Assembly (NCBI RefSeq): GCF_000720135.1
Contig: NZ_JOIU01000006.1
Span: 62,001 to 126,000 of the forward strand
From: Streptomyces sp. NRRL S-1022
GTDB taxonomy: Bacteria > Actinomycetota > Actinomycetes > Streptomycetales > Streptomycetaceae
DNA: 64,000 bases
Reading direction: 5' to 3'
A program made the position numbers and the translations under genes. The notes below the pieces were generated by a model that worked only from the letters and a program-made list of their open reading frames with translations, was not told the DNA's origin and made no database searches. Positions 51,273 to 59,974 of this stretch are shown in pieces; the first letter of the stretch is position 1, and each line of letters opens with the position of its first letter.

Positions 51273-52445
51273 TCAGGGCGGCACCGCGCGCAGCGCGTTC
51301 AGCACCGCCCAGACGACCGAGACCACCGGGACCGCCACGATGGCGCCGATCACGCCGGCGACGATGCTGCCCGCGATGACCGACACGGCCACGACCAGCG
51401 GATGCAGCCGTACCGCCCAGCTCATCACGAGCGGATGCAGCACGTGCCCCTCCAGCTGGCCGATCACGACGATCAGCACCAGCACGCCCATCGCCGTCAG
51501 CGGACCGCGCCCGGCCAGCGCGACGATCGTGGCCACCCCGAGCGCGACCGGTGAGCCCACCAGCGGCACGAACGCGGCGAAGAACTCCAGCAGCGTCAGC
51601 GGGAGCGCGAGCGGCACCCGCAGCACCAGCAGGCCCACGCCCACGAGCACGGCGTTGGTGGCGGCCACGATGATGATGCCGCGCGTGTACCCCGCGAAGG
51701 TCCGCCAGGCCGCCTGTCCGGCCCGGTCCCACACCGGGCGGGCACCGCTCGGCAGCAACTGCTCCCGGGCCCAGCCCCACAGGCGCTCGCCGGAGTGCAG
51801 GAAGAAGACCGAGGCGAACAGCGCCAGTGCACCGCCCGTGACCAGTTCCACCACCCGGCCCAGCTCGTCGAGCGCGCTGGTGAGCAGGGACGCCCGGTGT
51901 TCGGACACGTAGTGGGTCACCTGGCCTTGCAGCGTGGAGAGCGCGCCGGGCCCGAGCCGGAACGGCGGCCGTTGCAGCCACTCCTCGATGCGGTGGACGC
52001 CGCCGCGGAACTCACCGGCCAGCCGGTCCGACTCCCCGGCCACCGAGCTGCCCACCAGCGCGAGCAGGCCCAGCAGCAGCGCCAGGCTGCCCACCAGCGA
52101 CACCGCCACGCTCAGCGGCCTCGGCAGGAACCGGGCGAGCAGGTCGGTCAGCGGGCGCAGCACGGACGTCACGACCAGTGCGAGGAAGAGCGCGACGGCG
52201 ATGAGCTGGAAGCTGCCGAGGACGATGAACACGCCGTAGACGGCGATGCCGACGAGGACCAGCCGCCAGGCGTAGGCGGCGGCGACCCGCAGCCACGGCA
52301 CCGTCCACTCGGCCGGCGGCAGCGGCGGCTGCGCCGGGGGCGGGGCGGACGGCCGTACGGAGTGCGCCGGCCGGCTGCCCAGCACCGTGCCGCGGGCCCG
52401 GCGCGGACCGTTCCGTCCGGCCACCCGCCGGCGCGCATCGCCCAC
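51273..52445 (-). CDS. AI-2E family transporter
   Basis: 390-aa membrane protein of the AI-2 exporter (PerM/YdiK) family. It shows seven to eight helices and the conserved FFAAFVPLVGSPVALGVATIVAL and LVLIVVIGQLEGHVLHPLVMSWAVRLHPLVVAVSVIAGS segments. Family members export autoinducer-2 or act as Na+/H+ antiporters; the substrate here is unknown. GTG 52445 is preferred because GAGAGGAGG lies ahead; the frame reaches to 52538 with an atypical Arg/Cys-rich extension. It is convergent with the TetR gene. Confidence 0.88.
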   Translation of the reverse strand: MGDARRRVAGRNGPRRARGTVLGSRPAHSVRPSAPPPAQPPLPPAEWTVPWLRVAAAYAWRLVLVGIAVYGVFIVLGSFQLIAVALFLALVVTSVLRPLTDLLARFLPRPLSVAVSLVGSLALLLGLLALVGSSVAGESDRLAGEFRGGVHRIEEWLQRPPFRLGPGALSTLQGQVTHYVSEHRASLLTSALDELGRVVELVTGGALALFASVFFLHSGERLWGWAREQLLPSGARPVWDRAGQAAWRTFAGYTRGIIIVAATNAVLVGVGLLVLRVPLALPLTLLEFFAAFVPLVGSPVALGVATIVALAGRGPLTAMGVLVLIVVIGQLEGHVLHPLVMSWAVRLHPLVVAVSVIAGSIVAGVIGAIVAVPVVSVVWAVLNALRAVPP

Positions 52446-52658
52446 CGCACCCGCCTCCTCTCCGCGCCGCCCGGCTGACGGCCGGTCACCTCCACAGCAC
52501 CGTAAGCACAGGGCGCGCCGGCGGCGCGCGGAGTGCATCCGGGTGGCAGAGCGTGGGCGGAACGGGCGCGGTCGGGGCCCGCGGTCCGGGCGGGCCGGAC
52601 CTGCGCCGGCCGGCGAGGGCTCGGCACCGGGTCGCAGCCCCGGCGGGGGCCCTGGTGG

Positions 52659-53051
52659 TCAGCCGGGGTCGCCGGCCGGCGCGGGCAGGTCGTCGGCGAG
52701 CGCCCGGGCGTCCTCGGCGCACCGGCGGTAACGGGTGATCGCCCTGCCGAGTTCGAGCCGCTCGGGCTCGGGAAGCGTGCCGCCCTGCGCGTAGTCGAGG
52801 ATGTGCTCGGCGACCGTCCGCAGCTTGACGTTCGTGCGCTGGGAGACGTCCCGCAGTGCCCGCCAGGCCTCCTCCGGGGCTGTCCGTCCGAGCACGACGA
52901 GGGCACCGATCGCCTGGTCGATCACGGCGTGGGAGGTCACCGCGCGCTGGAGCTGCCGGTTCTCCTCGTGCAGCCGGTCGTACTCCGAGGTGAGGTCGGT
53001 GGCGGAGAGCAGGACGAGCGGCTGATGCCGGGAGAGGGCGAAGAAGGCCAT
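52659..53051 (-). CDS. ANTAR-domain protein
   Basis: 130-aa protein. A short coiled stretch (EYDRLHEENRQLQRAVTSH) leads into an ANTAR RNA-binding domain (VIDQAIGALVVLGRTAPEEAWRALRDVSQRTNVKLRTVAEHIL). The tail has Arg-Cys-rich helices. It has no GAF or receiver domain, so control is probably by partner proteins. ANTAR domains act as antiterminators on two-hairpin RNA. The start is ATG 53051 with AAGG upstream. Confidence 0.8.
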   Translation of the reverse strand: MAFFALSRHQPLVLLSATDLTSEYDRLHEENRQLQRAVTSHAVIDQAIGALVVLGRTAPEEAWRALRDVSQRTNVKLRTVAEHILDYAQGGTLPEPERLELGRAITRYRRCAEDARALADDLPAPAGDPG

Positions 53052-53219
53052 GGAGCACCTTTTCCGGGTGGGGGCGTCACTGGTGGGGGGCTTCACTGCT
53101 ACGCCTGCCCCCAGGGGGCGCTTGCATACGAATTCAACCAGCATCGCCGATTCCGGTCACGAGGTGCCGTCCTCCGGTGCGCCGCCGCCCGCCACCGTGT
53201 GCCCGTCCCGCACGGCCGG

Positions 53220-53654
53220 CTAGCCGTACTCCCAGGTGCCCGGGGCTGCGCGTTCCACCGGCAGCAGCTCGCGGATGTCCGCGGGCAGCGCGTGGGCCAT
53301 CCGCTCGGTCAGTTCCGGGGCGAGGGCGGCGTCCAGGACCTCCATGACGGCGGCTGCCTCCCGCAGCGCCGTGTCCTCGTCGGTGCCGGCCCGCACCGCG
53401 ATGCGCCCGGCGAACGCGGTCAGCCCGAAGCGCTCGCCCGCCTTGCCGGAGTCGCGGGCCGCGGACGCGTCGGCCGCCTCCCGCATGGCCGCCGCCATGT
53501 CCGGCGGCAGCTGGGCGGCCACGTGCCGGGCCAGCCCGGACGGCAGCCGTTCCGACAGCGTGCTCACGACCGCGTGCGCGGCCCGCTCGGCCGTTCCCCG
53601 GTCGGGCAGCTGGGCCAGCGCCTGCACTTTTCCGATCATCTCGTCGTGCCGCAT
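53220..53654 (-). CDS. DUF2267-family protein
   Basis: 144-aa helical protein (MRHDEMIGKVQALAQLPDRGTAERAAHAVVSTLSERL...). The N-terminal pattern and PSGLARHVAAQLPPDMAAAM match DUF2267, a family often found near stress genes. Function unknown. The start is ATG 53654. It shares direction with the ANTAR and DUF1360 genes but with gaps over 100 bp. Confidence 0.8.
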   Translation of the reverse strand: MRHDEMIGKVQALAQLPDRGTAERAAHAVVSTLSERLPSGLARHVAAQLPPDMAAAMREAADASAARDSGKAGERFGLTAFAGRIAVRAGTDEDTALREAAAVMEVLDAALAPELTERMAHALPADIRELLPVERAAPGTWEYG

Positions 53655-53771
53655 GAGACCGGTCCCTTCCGCACGAAGTGCCGACGGTGCGCCCGTCCGC
53701 CGTTCCCCGTTCCGCGGGCGCAGCGGCGCGAGCCGAGTACCCCGCGCCCGCTCCCGGTCACCGGCTACGGC

Positions 53772-54263
53772 TCAGTCCTCGACCGTCTGCTGGGTCCACG
53801 TCCAGGCGTACTGGAGCCAGTCCGACACGGTCAGCGCGCCCAGGCCGCCGCACACCAGCCGGGTGAGCCGGGGCGCCGCCGCATAGGAGCACACCAGGGC
53901 GCCGGTGGCCCAGGCGGCGGTGCAGAACGGGCAGGACAGCAGGTCGCCGGTGGCCCGGCGCAGCCCGCTGCCCCGGCCTTCGTCGATGACCTCGTTGCCT
54001 TGTCCCTGGCCCGTTCGGCGGGTGAACGGCGCCCGCAGGAAGCTGGTGACCTTGTCCTTGGTCAGCAGCCGCGACGCCTTGTACGCCGCCGCGCCCAGCA
54101 GTGCCACGTCCCAGGGCGGCACCTGCTGCGGCAGCTGCACCCCCCGGCGCCGGGCCACGAGCGCGAAGGTGCCGACGCCCACCGCGAACACGGAGGCGAG
54201 GGCGGCGTATCCGCCCAGCGGGACTTCGCCCTGGTCGTCGTAGCGTGCGTCGTCCGCCGTCAT
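53772..54263 (-). CDS. DUF1360-family membrane protein
   Basis: 163-aa membrane protein with three or four helices and the DUF1360 hallmarks AAYKASRLLTKDKVTSFLRAPF and DLLSCPFCTAAWATGALVC, with a Cys-x-x-Cys in a membrane-edge loop. Such proteins are seen in spores and stress regions; the function is unknown. The start is ATG 54263. Confidence 0.85.
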   Translation of the reverse strand: MTADDARYDDQGEVPLGGYAALASVFAVGVGTFALVARRRGVQLPQQVPPWDVALLGAAAYKASRLLTKDKVTSFLRAPFTRRTGQGQGNEVIDEGRGSGLRRATGDLLSCPFCTAAWATGALVCSYAAAPRLTRLVCGGLGALTVSDWLQYAWTWTQQTVED

Positions 54264-54370
54264 GAGTCCTCCTCGACCTCCCGGCTGCGTGTGCGGCCCT
54301 TCACGAGCGCACCGAGTGCCCGCCGACGCGCGGGCGACACGTGACCACCCGGGGCAGTCCGGGGTACGCT

Positions 54371-54388
54371 ATTCATCGGCTGATGAAT
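54371..54388. promoter_or_regulatory. Palindrome upstream of FAD monooxygenase
   Basis: ATTCATC-GGCT-GATGAAT, perfect 7-bp arms, 47 bp before the ATG at 54436. This is the form of a TetR or MarR operator, but no regulator gene is adjacent. Confidence 0.55.
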
Positions 54389-54435
54389 TACTGAGGCAGC
54401 CTGCTCGGGCTGCTCCGGCGAAGGGCAGGACGGCG

Positions 54436-55761
54436 ATGGAGAAGACCACGTGCTGTGTCGTGGGGGGCGGTCCGGCGGGCATGGTGCTCGCCCTGCTGCT
54501 GGCGCGGGCCGGGATCGAGGTGACCGTCCTGGAGAAACACGCCGACTTCCTGCGCGACTTCCGCGGTGACACCGTCCATCCGTCGACCCTCGCCCTGCTG
54601 GACGACCTCGGGCTGGCCGAAGCCTTCGCCCGGCTGCCGCAGCGCCGGGTGCGCACCGTCCAGCTGCCGGTGGGGCCCGGCCGCTCACCGGTCACGGTCG
54701 GCGACCTCTCGGTCCTGCGCGGCCCCCACAACTACGTGGCGATGGTCCCCCAGTGGGACCTGCTGGACCTGCTCGCCGACGAGGCCCGGCGCGAGCCGTC
54801 CTTCGAGCTGCGGATGAACACGCAGGCGACGTCCTTCCTCGTCGAGTCCGGCAGGGTGACCGGGGTGCGCTACCGCACCTCCGACGGCCGCACCGGCGAG
54901 CTGCGCGCCGTCCTCACCGTCGCCTGCGACGGCCGCGGCTCGCTGGCCCGCTCCCTCCCCGAACTGGGACTGCGCCGCTTCCCCTGCCCGATGGACGCCT
55001 GGTGGCTGCGCCTGCCGCGCCGGGACGGCGACCCCAGCGGACTGGTCGCCGGCGCCGGCCAGGGCCTCCTCACCGCGATGATCGACCGGGGCGACTACTG
55101 GCAGTGCGCCGCGCTCATCCCCAAGGGCACCGACGCCGAGCGCCGCGCCGCGGGCCTGGACCGCTTCCTGGCCTCCTTCGCCGAGGCCGTCCCCTGGATC
55201 GCCGACCGCACGCACACCCTGCGCTCCTGGGACGACGTCAAGCTGCTCGACGTCCACCTCGACCGGCTGCGCCGCTGGCACCGCCCAGGTCTGCTGTGCA
55301 TCGGCGACGCCGCGCACGCCATGTCCCCGGTCTTCGGCATCGGGATCAACCTCGCCGTGCAGGACGCCGTGGCCACCGCCCGGCACCTGGCCGGGCCGCT
55401 GCGCCGCGGAACCGTACGGCTGGGCGACGTACGCGCGGTCCAGCGCCGCCGCCGGCCCACCACGGTCGCCACCCAGGCCCTGCAACGAGCCGCCCACGCC
55501 CGCTTCGTCGCCCCCGTCCTGAGCGGCCGGCCACCCCTGGGCGACGCCGACCGGGCGCGGCGGCTGGCCGCCCTGGTCACCGGCTCCCCCCTGCTGCGCC
55601 GCCTCCCCGCGTACTTCATCGCCTACGGCGCCCGGCGCGAACGCCCGCCGCAAGCGGCCGTCCGCCGGCGGCCGGGCCGGGCGCCGCGCGCGGCCGGCTC
55701 CCCGGGCGACGACCGACCCGGCCCGGCCGGCCGGGCGGGGCGTGGGTCAGGTCACATATGA
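54436..55761 (+). CDS. FAD-dependent aromatic hydroxylase/oxidoreductase
   Basis: 441-aa group A flavoprotein monooxygenase: CCVVGGGPAGMVLALLLARAGIEVTVLEK (FAD fold), FRGDTVHPSTLALLDDLGL, VACDGRGSLAR (DG) and GLLCIGDAAHAMSPVFGIGINLAVQDAVATA (GD). RGDTVHPSTL is typical of PobA/PHBH-like relatives. The last 45 residues become Arg/Pro/Gly-rich and do not look folded. The start is ATG 54436. A palindrome at 54371-54388 suggests repression. Substrate unknown. Confidence 0.88.
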   Translation: MEKTTCCVVGGGPAGMVLALLLARAGIEVTVLEKHADFLRDFRGDTVHPSTLALLDDLGLAEAFARLPQRRVRTVQLPVGPGRSPVTVGDLSVLRGPHNYVAMVPQWDLLDLLADEARREPSFELRMNTQATSFLVESGRVTGVRYRTSDGRTGELRAVLTVACDGRGSLARSLPELGLRRFPCPMDAWWLRLPRRDGDPSGLVAGAGQGLLTAMIDRGDYWQCAALIPKGTDAERRAAGLDRFLASFAEAVPWIADRTHTLRSWDDVKLLDVHLDRLRRWHRPGLLCIGDAAHAMSPVFGIGINLAVQDAVATARHLAGPLRRGTVRLGDVRAVQRRRRPTTVATQALQRAAHARFVAPVLSGRPPLGDADRARRLAALVTGSPLLRRLPAYFIAYGARRERPPQAAVRRRPGRAPRAAGSPGDDRPGPAGRAGRGSGHI

Positions 55762-55850
55762 CCTGGTTCGCACCCTCTCCCGGCCGCGCCCGGTGCCGGG
55801 CTACCGTTGCGACCAGCCCCTGTACCCCTCGTATCCCGGACGGCCCGGCT

Positions 55851-56375
55851 GTGCCCACTGACCTGTCCCCCCTGATAGCCGCCACGGCACGCTGGCTGAC
55901 GGCGGCCTACCCGCCGTGCGGCGGTGCGCTGGCCTCGGCGCTGTGCGAGGTGCAGGCCCGGCAGGCGGTGACGGTCGCCGCCTGGCTGCGCTACCCCACC
56001 GAGATCGACGCCGGCCTGGTCACCCTGGCGGGTCCGGGCGGCACGGCCCGCCTCGACTGGATCACCGGCGCCGAGCCGCCCGCCGACCAGCCGGCCGAGG
56101 ACCGGGCCTGGCGCACCTGGGTGGACGAGGTCGTGGCCAGCTGGGCCGCCACGCTGCTCACCGACGCCGAGCTGGCCGGGCTGGCCGTCACCGCCCTGGC
56201 CGAGGGCGAGCACACCGCGGGGCCGGCCGAGTTCCGCCGGCTGCTCACCCCCGACGACGGCGACCACCGCGCCGCCGCCCTGCTCCGCCACCCCGACCTG
56301 CTCGCCCCCGTGGCCGGACTCCACCACGACCAGCTCCTCGACCGCCTCGCCCAGGGACGCTCCCTGGCGGCCTGA
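55851..56375 (+). CDS. Hypothetical protein upstream of the hyp genes
   Basis: 174-aa soluble Ala/Leu-rich protein (VPTDLSPLIAATARWLTAAYPPCGG...), mostly helical, with a Trp-rich centre (RAWRTWVDEVVASWAATLL). The coding signal is strong, but I do not recognise the family. The start is taken as GTG 55851, with no clear ribosome site. It precedes an iron-permease-like gene and the hydrogenase maturation operon and could belong to that transcript; a role there is only a guess. Confidence 0.65.
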   Translation: MPTDLSPLIAATARWLTAAYPPCGGALASALCEVQARQAVTVAAWLRYPTEIDAGLVTLAGPGGTARLDWITGAEPPADQPAEDRAWRTWVDEVVASWAATLLTDAELAGLAVTALAEGEHTAGPAEFRRLLTPDDGDHRAAALLRHPDLLAPVAGLHHDQLLDRLAQGRSLAA

Positions 56376-56469
56376 GACCCCGTGCCGCACACCCCCGCAC
56401 GGGCGGCCGTCCGCCACCCGGACGGGTGCAGGCGGCCGGGGTACCCCCGCCGTGGGGAAAGGCTCGGCC

Positions 56470-56838
56470 ATGGCCTTCAAGAATCCCGTATACCGCGGCG
56501 GCCCGCGCCGCGGCCGGTTCGACCAGTTCGCCGAGTACGCCTCGAACTTCACCAGCTCACCGCTGTTCTTCCTGTTCTGCCTGCTGTTCGTCGCCTTCTT
56601 CGCCGCCTCCCACGTCGCCCATCTGCCGACCGAGCTGCTGCTGCTCGCGGGCGAGTCCATGACGGCGGTGACCCTGCTGCTCCTGGCGCTTCTGAAGAAC
56701 GCCGAGATGCGCGCCGAGCACGCGATCCAGCGCAAGCTCGACGCGATCGCCGCCGCCCTGCTGGAGGCACACCGGGACGACCGGAGCCAGGCGTACGAGG
56801 ATCTGCGGAATGCGATCCGGATGGAGGAAGAGACCTGA
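56470..56838 (+). CDS. Low-affinity iron permease-like membrane protein
   Basis: 122-aa protein with two helices (LFFLFCLLFVAFFAASHVAHL and LLLAGESMTAVTLLLLALL) and a helical tail (KNAEMRAEHAIQRKLDAIAAALLEAHRDD). This matches the family named low-affinity iron permease after yeast Fet4; in bacteria the transport role is not well tested. The start is ATG 56470 with GGGAAAGG upstream. Iron supply would suit the [NiFe] maturation genes that follow, but linkage is only by position. Confidence 0.72.
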   Translation: MAFKNPVYRGGPRRGRFDQFAEYASNFTSSPLFFLFCLLFVAFFAASHVAHLPTELLLLAGESMTAVTLLLLALLKNAEMRAEHAIQRKLDAIAAALLEAHRDDRSQAYEDLRNAIRMEEET

Positions 56839-56904
56839 CCCGGGGCGGCGAAACGCCGCGGCGGTTCTTCCCGGCACCCCGCCGAGCGACGACCATGCCG
56901 TGTC

Positions 56905-58614
56905 ATGGACATTCTGCTCGTCGCCAGCGCGTTCAACAGCCTCTCCCAGCGCCTGTACGCCGAACTCTCGGACCACGGGCACCAGGTCGACGTCGTCCTC
57001 GCCACGCACGGCCCCGGCCCGGTCCGGGCCGCCGTGCGCGAGCTGCGCCCCGAACTGATCGTCGCGCCGATGCTCCGGACGGCCCTGCCCGAGGACGTCT
57101 GGCGGGAGCACACCTGCCTGATCGTGCACCCCGGCCCGATCGGCGACCGCGGCCCGTCCTCGCTGGACTGGGCCATCGCGGGCGGGGCGGCGCAGTGGGG
57201 CGTGACCGTCCTCCAGGCCGAGGCCGGCATGGACGCGGGCCCGGTCTGGGCGGCCGAGCCGTTTCCCGTACCACCCGTCGGCAAGAGCGACCTCTACCGC
57301 AACGAGGCCTCCGACGCCGCCGTCACCGCCGTCCTGACGGCCGTACGGCGCTACGCCGCCGGCGACCACAAACCGCTCGCGCAGACCGACGAGTCCGTCA
57401 CCGTCGTCTGGCGCGACTTCCACCGCCAGGAGCAGCGCCGGATCGACTGGGAGCGGGACGACACCGAGACGGTCCTGCGCAAGCTGCGCGGCGCCGACTC
57501 CCAGCCGGGCGTCCTCGACGAACTCCTCGGCCACGAGGTGTTCCTGCACGGCGGGCACCCCGAGGACCGGCTGCGCGGCCGGCCCGGCACCCTGCTGGCC
57601 CAGCGCGCCGGCGCCGTCTGCCGGGCCACCCGCGACGGCGCCGTCTGGATCCCGGAACTGCGCCCCCGCAAGAACTCCGGCGACCCGGCGCCCTTCCGCC
57701 GGCCGGCCGCCGCGGTCCTCGCCGCGCACCAGCCGGGCCTCGCGCTGCCCGAGGTCCCCGCCCCGCCGGACATCCCGCCCGGCCGGCGCACCTGGAGCGA
57801 CATCCGCTACCGGCAGCGCGGCGACGTCGGCTTCCTCGGCTTCTCCTTCCCCGGCGGCGCGATGAGCACCGACCAGTGCCGCAGACTCCTCGCCGCCTAC
57901 ACCGAGGCGCTCACCCGCCCCACCCGCGTCCTCGTCCTCGGCGGCACCCGCGACTTCTTCTCCAACGGCATCCACCTCAACGTCGTCGAGGCCGCCCCCG
58001 ACCCCGCCGAGGAGTCGTGGACCAATCTGAACGCCATCGACGACCTCGTGGAGGCCGTGCTGCGCACCACCGACCGGCTGGTGGTCGCCGCGCTCGCCGG
58101 CAACGCGGCGGCCGGCGGCGTCATGCTGGCCCTCGCCGCCGACCAGGTGTGGTGCCGCACGGGCGTCGTCCTCAACCCGCACTACAGGCGCATGGGCCTG
58201 TACGGCTCCGAGTTCTGGACGTACTCCCTGCCGCGCCGCGTCGGCCCCGAGCAGGCCGAGCGGCTGACCACCGAGGCGCTGCCGGTCAGTGCCGCCCGCG
58301 GCGAGCGGCTCGGCCTCGTGGACCGGCTCGTACCGGCCGCACCCGGCGGCTTCGCGGCCGAGGTGGAACTGCTGGCGGCCGGGCTCGCCGCCGTCCCGGA
58401 CCTGGACCGGCGGCTCGCCGCCAAGGCGGCGGCCCGCGCCGAGGACGAGCGGCGCCGGCCCCTCGCCCGCTACCGGGAGGACGAGCTGGCCCGCATGCAC
58501 GCCCTCTTCTTCGACCCCGAGGCCCCCTACCACGCCCTGCGCGCGGCCTTCGTCCGCAAGACCCCCGGCGGCTCACCCCGGCCGCTGGCCGCGCCCGCCG
58601 GAGACCTCCGGTGA
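56905..58614 (+). CDS. hypX: Hydrogenase maturation protein HypX (HoxX)
   Basis: 569-aa two-domain enzyme that turns formyl-tetrahydrofolate into CO for the [NiFe] active site in aerobic bacteria. The N-terminal half (1-270) is a formyl-transferase-like domain (IVAPMLRTALPEDVW, IVHPGPIGDRGPSSLDWAI, GMDAGPVWA). The C-terminal half (about 310-569) is an enoyl-CoA hydratase-like fold (LVLGGTRDFFSNGIHLN, AALAGNAAAGGVMLALAADQVW). Its TGA overlaps the GTG of the protease gene. The ribosome site at ATG 56905 is weak. Confidence 0.92.
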   Translation: MDILLVASAFNSLSQRLYAELSDHGHQVDVVLATHGPGPVRAAVRELRPELIVAPMLRTALPEDVWREHTCLIVHPGPIGDRGPSSLDWAIAGGAAQWGVTVLQAEAGMDAGPVWAAEPFPVPPVGKSDLYRNEASDAAVTAVLTAVRRYAAGDHKPLAQTDESVTVVWRDFHRQEQRRIDWERDDTETVLRKLRGADSQPGVLDELLGHEVFLHGGHPEDRLRGRPGTLLAQRAGAVCRATRDGAVWIPELRPRKNSGDPAPFRRPAAAVLAAHQPGLALPEVPAPPDIPPGRRTWSDIRYRQRGDVGFLGFSFPGGAMSTDQCRRLLAAYTEALTRPTRVLVLGGTRDFFSNGIHLNVVEAAPDPAEESWTNLNAIDDLVEAVLRTTDRLVVAALAGNAAAGGVMLALAADQVWCRTGVVLNPHYRRMGLYGSEFWTYSLPRRVGPEQAERLTTEALPVSAARGERLGLVDRLVPAAPGGFAAEVELLAAGLAAVPDLDRRLAAKAAARAEDERRRPLARYREDELARMHALFFDPEAPYHALRAAFVRKTPGGSPRPLAAPAGDLR

Positions 58615-59174
58615 CGCCCCGGCTGCTGGTGGCCGGCGTCGGCAACATCTTCCTCGCCGACGACGCCTTCGGCCCCGAGGTGATCCGCGCCCTCGGACCT
58701 CGCCCCCTGCCGCCCGGGGTACGGGTGCGCGACTACGGCATCCGCGGCCTGGACCTCGCCTACGACCTGCTGTCCGGGTACACCACCGCCGTCCTGGTCG
58801 ACGCGGCCCCGCGCGGGCACCACCCCGGCACCCTCACCCTGATCGAGGCCGAACCCCCCGACGGCACCGCCGCGCCCGAAGCCCACGGCATGGACCCGGC
58901 GAAGGTACTGGCCCTCGCCACCCACCTGGGCGACGAGCCCCTGCCCCGGGTCCTCGTGCTGGCCTGCGAACCCGGCGTGCTGCCGAGCGACGACGACCTC
59001 CTGCCCGGACTCAGCACACCGGTGCGGGAAGCCGTCGGCCGGGCCGTGGACGCGCTGCACACGCTCGTCCCCGCCCTGCTCGCCGACCCCGCCGGGCCGC
59101 TGCCCCCGTTGGGCCGCCCGGTGGAATCCGGGACCGCGCACTCGGCTGCGCTGCCCGGTACGGGACCCCGCTGA
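58611..59174 (+). CDS. Hydrogenase maturation endopeptidase (HyaD/HybD family)
   Basis: 187-aa nickel-dependent protease that clips the C-terminus of a [NiFe]-hydrogenase large subunit after metal insertion. Motifs: LLVAGVGNIFLADDAFGPEV (the Asp of the nickel site), VRDYGIRGLDLAYDLLSGY and AVLVDAAPRGHHPGTL. The last 35 residues look extra. The GTG start overlaps the hypX stop by four bases (GTGA). Its target hydrogenase is not in the window. Confidence 0.87.
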   Translation: MTPRLLVAGVGNIFLADDAFGPEVIRALGPRPLPPGVRVRDYGIRGLDLAYDLLSGYTTAVLVDAAPRGHHPGTLTLIEAEPPDGTAAPEAHGMDPAKVLALATHLGDEPLPRVLVLACEPGVLPSDDDLLPGLSTPVREAVGRAVDALHTLVPALLADPAGPLPPLGRPVESGTAHSAALPGTGPR

Positions 59175-59248
59175 GCCCAAGATCGGTGGAACCCCGGACC
59201 GCCGGAAGCGGCCCGGGCCCCCGCCACCGCACCCGAGGAGCAGCGCCC

Positions 59249-59974
59249 ATGTGCCGGTCCGACCTCAGACAGGCCGTCCTGGCCAAGAACGACGGGCTGG
59301 CCGCGAGCCTGCGCGACGATCTCGCCCGGCAGGGGGTGACCCTGGTCAACCTGCTGTCCAGCCCCGGCAGCGGCAAGACCGAACTCCTCGCCCGGGTGCT
59401 GGCCCGGGCGGGGGAGCGGGGCGTGCCGGTGGCCGCGCTCACCGCCGACCTGGCCACCGAGAACGACGCCGTCCGGCTCGCCCGGTCCGGCGCGCCCGTC
59501 CGGCAGCTCCTCACCGACGGACTGTGCCACCTGGAGGCCGGCCAGGTCCGCGCCCGCCTGGCGGACTGGCTGCCGCCGGACACCTCCGTGCTCTTCGTGG
59601 AGAACGTCGGCAACCTGGTCTGCCCGGCCTCCTACGACCTCGGTGAGACCCTGCGGATCGTTCTGATGGCGGTCACCGAGGGCGAGGACAAGCCGCTGAA
59701 GTACCCCACCGCGTTCGGCTCCGCCCACCTCGTCGTCATCACCAAGACCGACCTGGCCGGACCGGCCGGCTTCGACGAGAGCCTCTTCCACGAGAACGTG
59801 CACCAGGTCAACCCGGGCGTGCAGATCGTACGGTCGTGCGCCCGCACCGGCACCGGCGTCGGCACCCTCCTCGACCACGCCCTCGCCGCCCGCGACGGCG
59901 GCCCGGCGCACCACCCGCCGCTCGCCCCGCACCCGCACTCGCACCACCACCCGGCGTCCGCCCCCGTCACGTGA
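59249..59974 (+). CDS. hypB: Hydrogenase nickel-incorporation GTPase HypB
   Basis: 241-aa GTPase that drives nickel delivery to the hydrogenase large subunit. The start MCRSDLRQAVLAKND is followed by LLSSPGSGKTELLARVLA (P-loop), ALTADLATENDAVRLA, DGLCHLEAGQVRARL, VENVGNLVCPASYDLGE and ITKTDLAG (guanine). The nickel-storing His stretch, N-terminal in many HypBs, is here at the C-terminus (HHPPLAPHPHSHHHP). The start is ATG 59249 behind GAGGAG; its stop overlaps the hypF GTG. Confidence 0.93.
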   Translation: MCRSDLRQAVLAKNDGLAASLRDDLARQGVTLVNLLSSPGSGKTELLARVLARAGERGVPVAALTADLATENDAVRLARSGAPVRQLLTDGLCHLEAGQVRARLADWLPPDTSVLFVENVGNLVCPASYDLGETLRIVLMAVTEGEDKPLKYPTAFGSAHLVVITKTDLAGPAGFDESLFHENVHQVNPGVQIVRSCARTGTGVGTLLDHALAARDGGPAHHPPLAPHPHSHHHPASAPVT

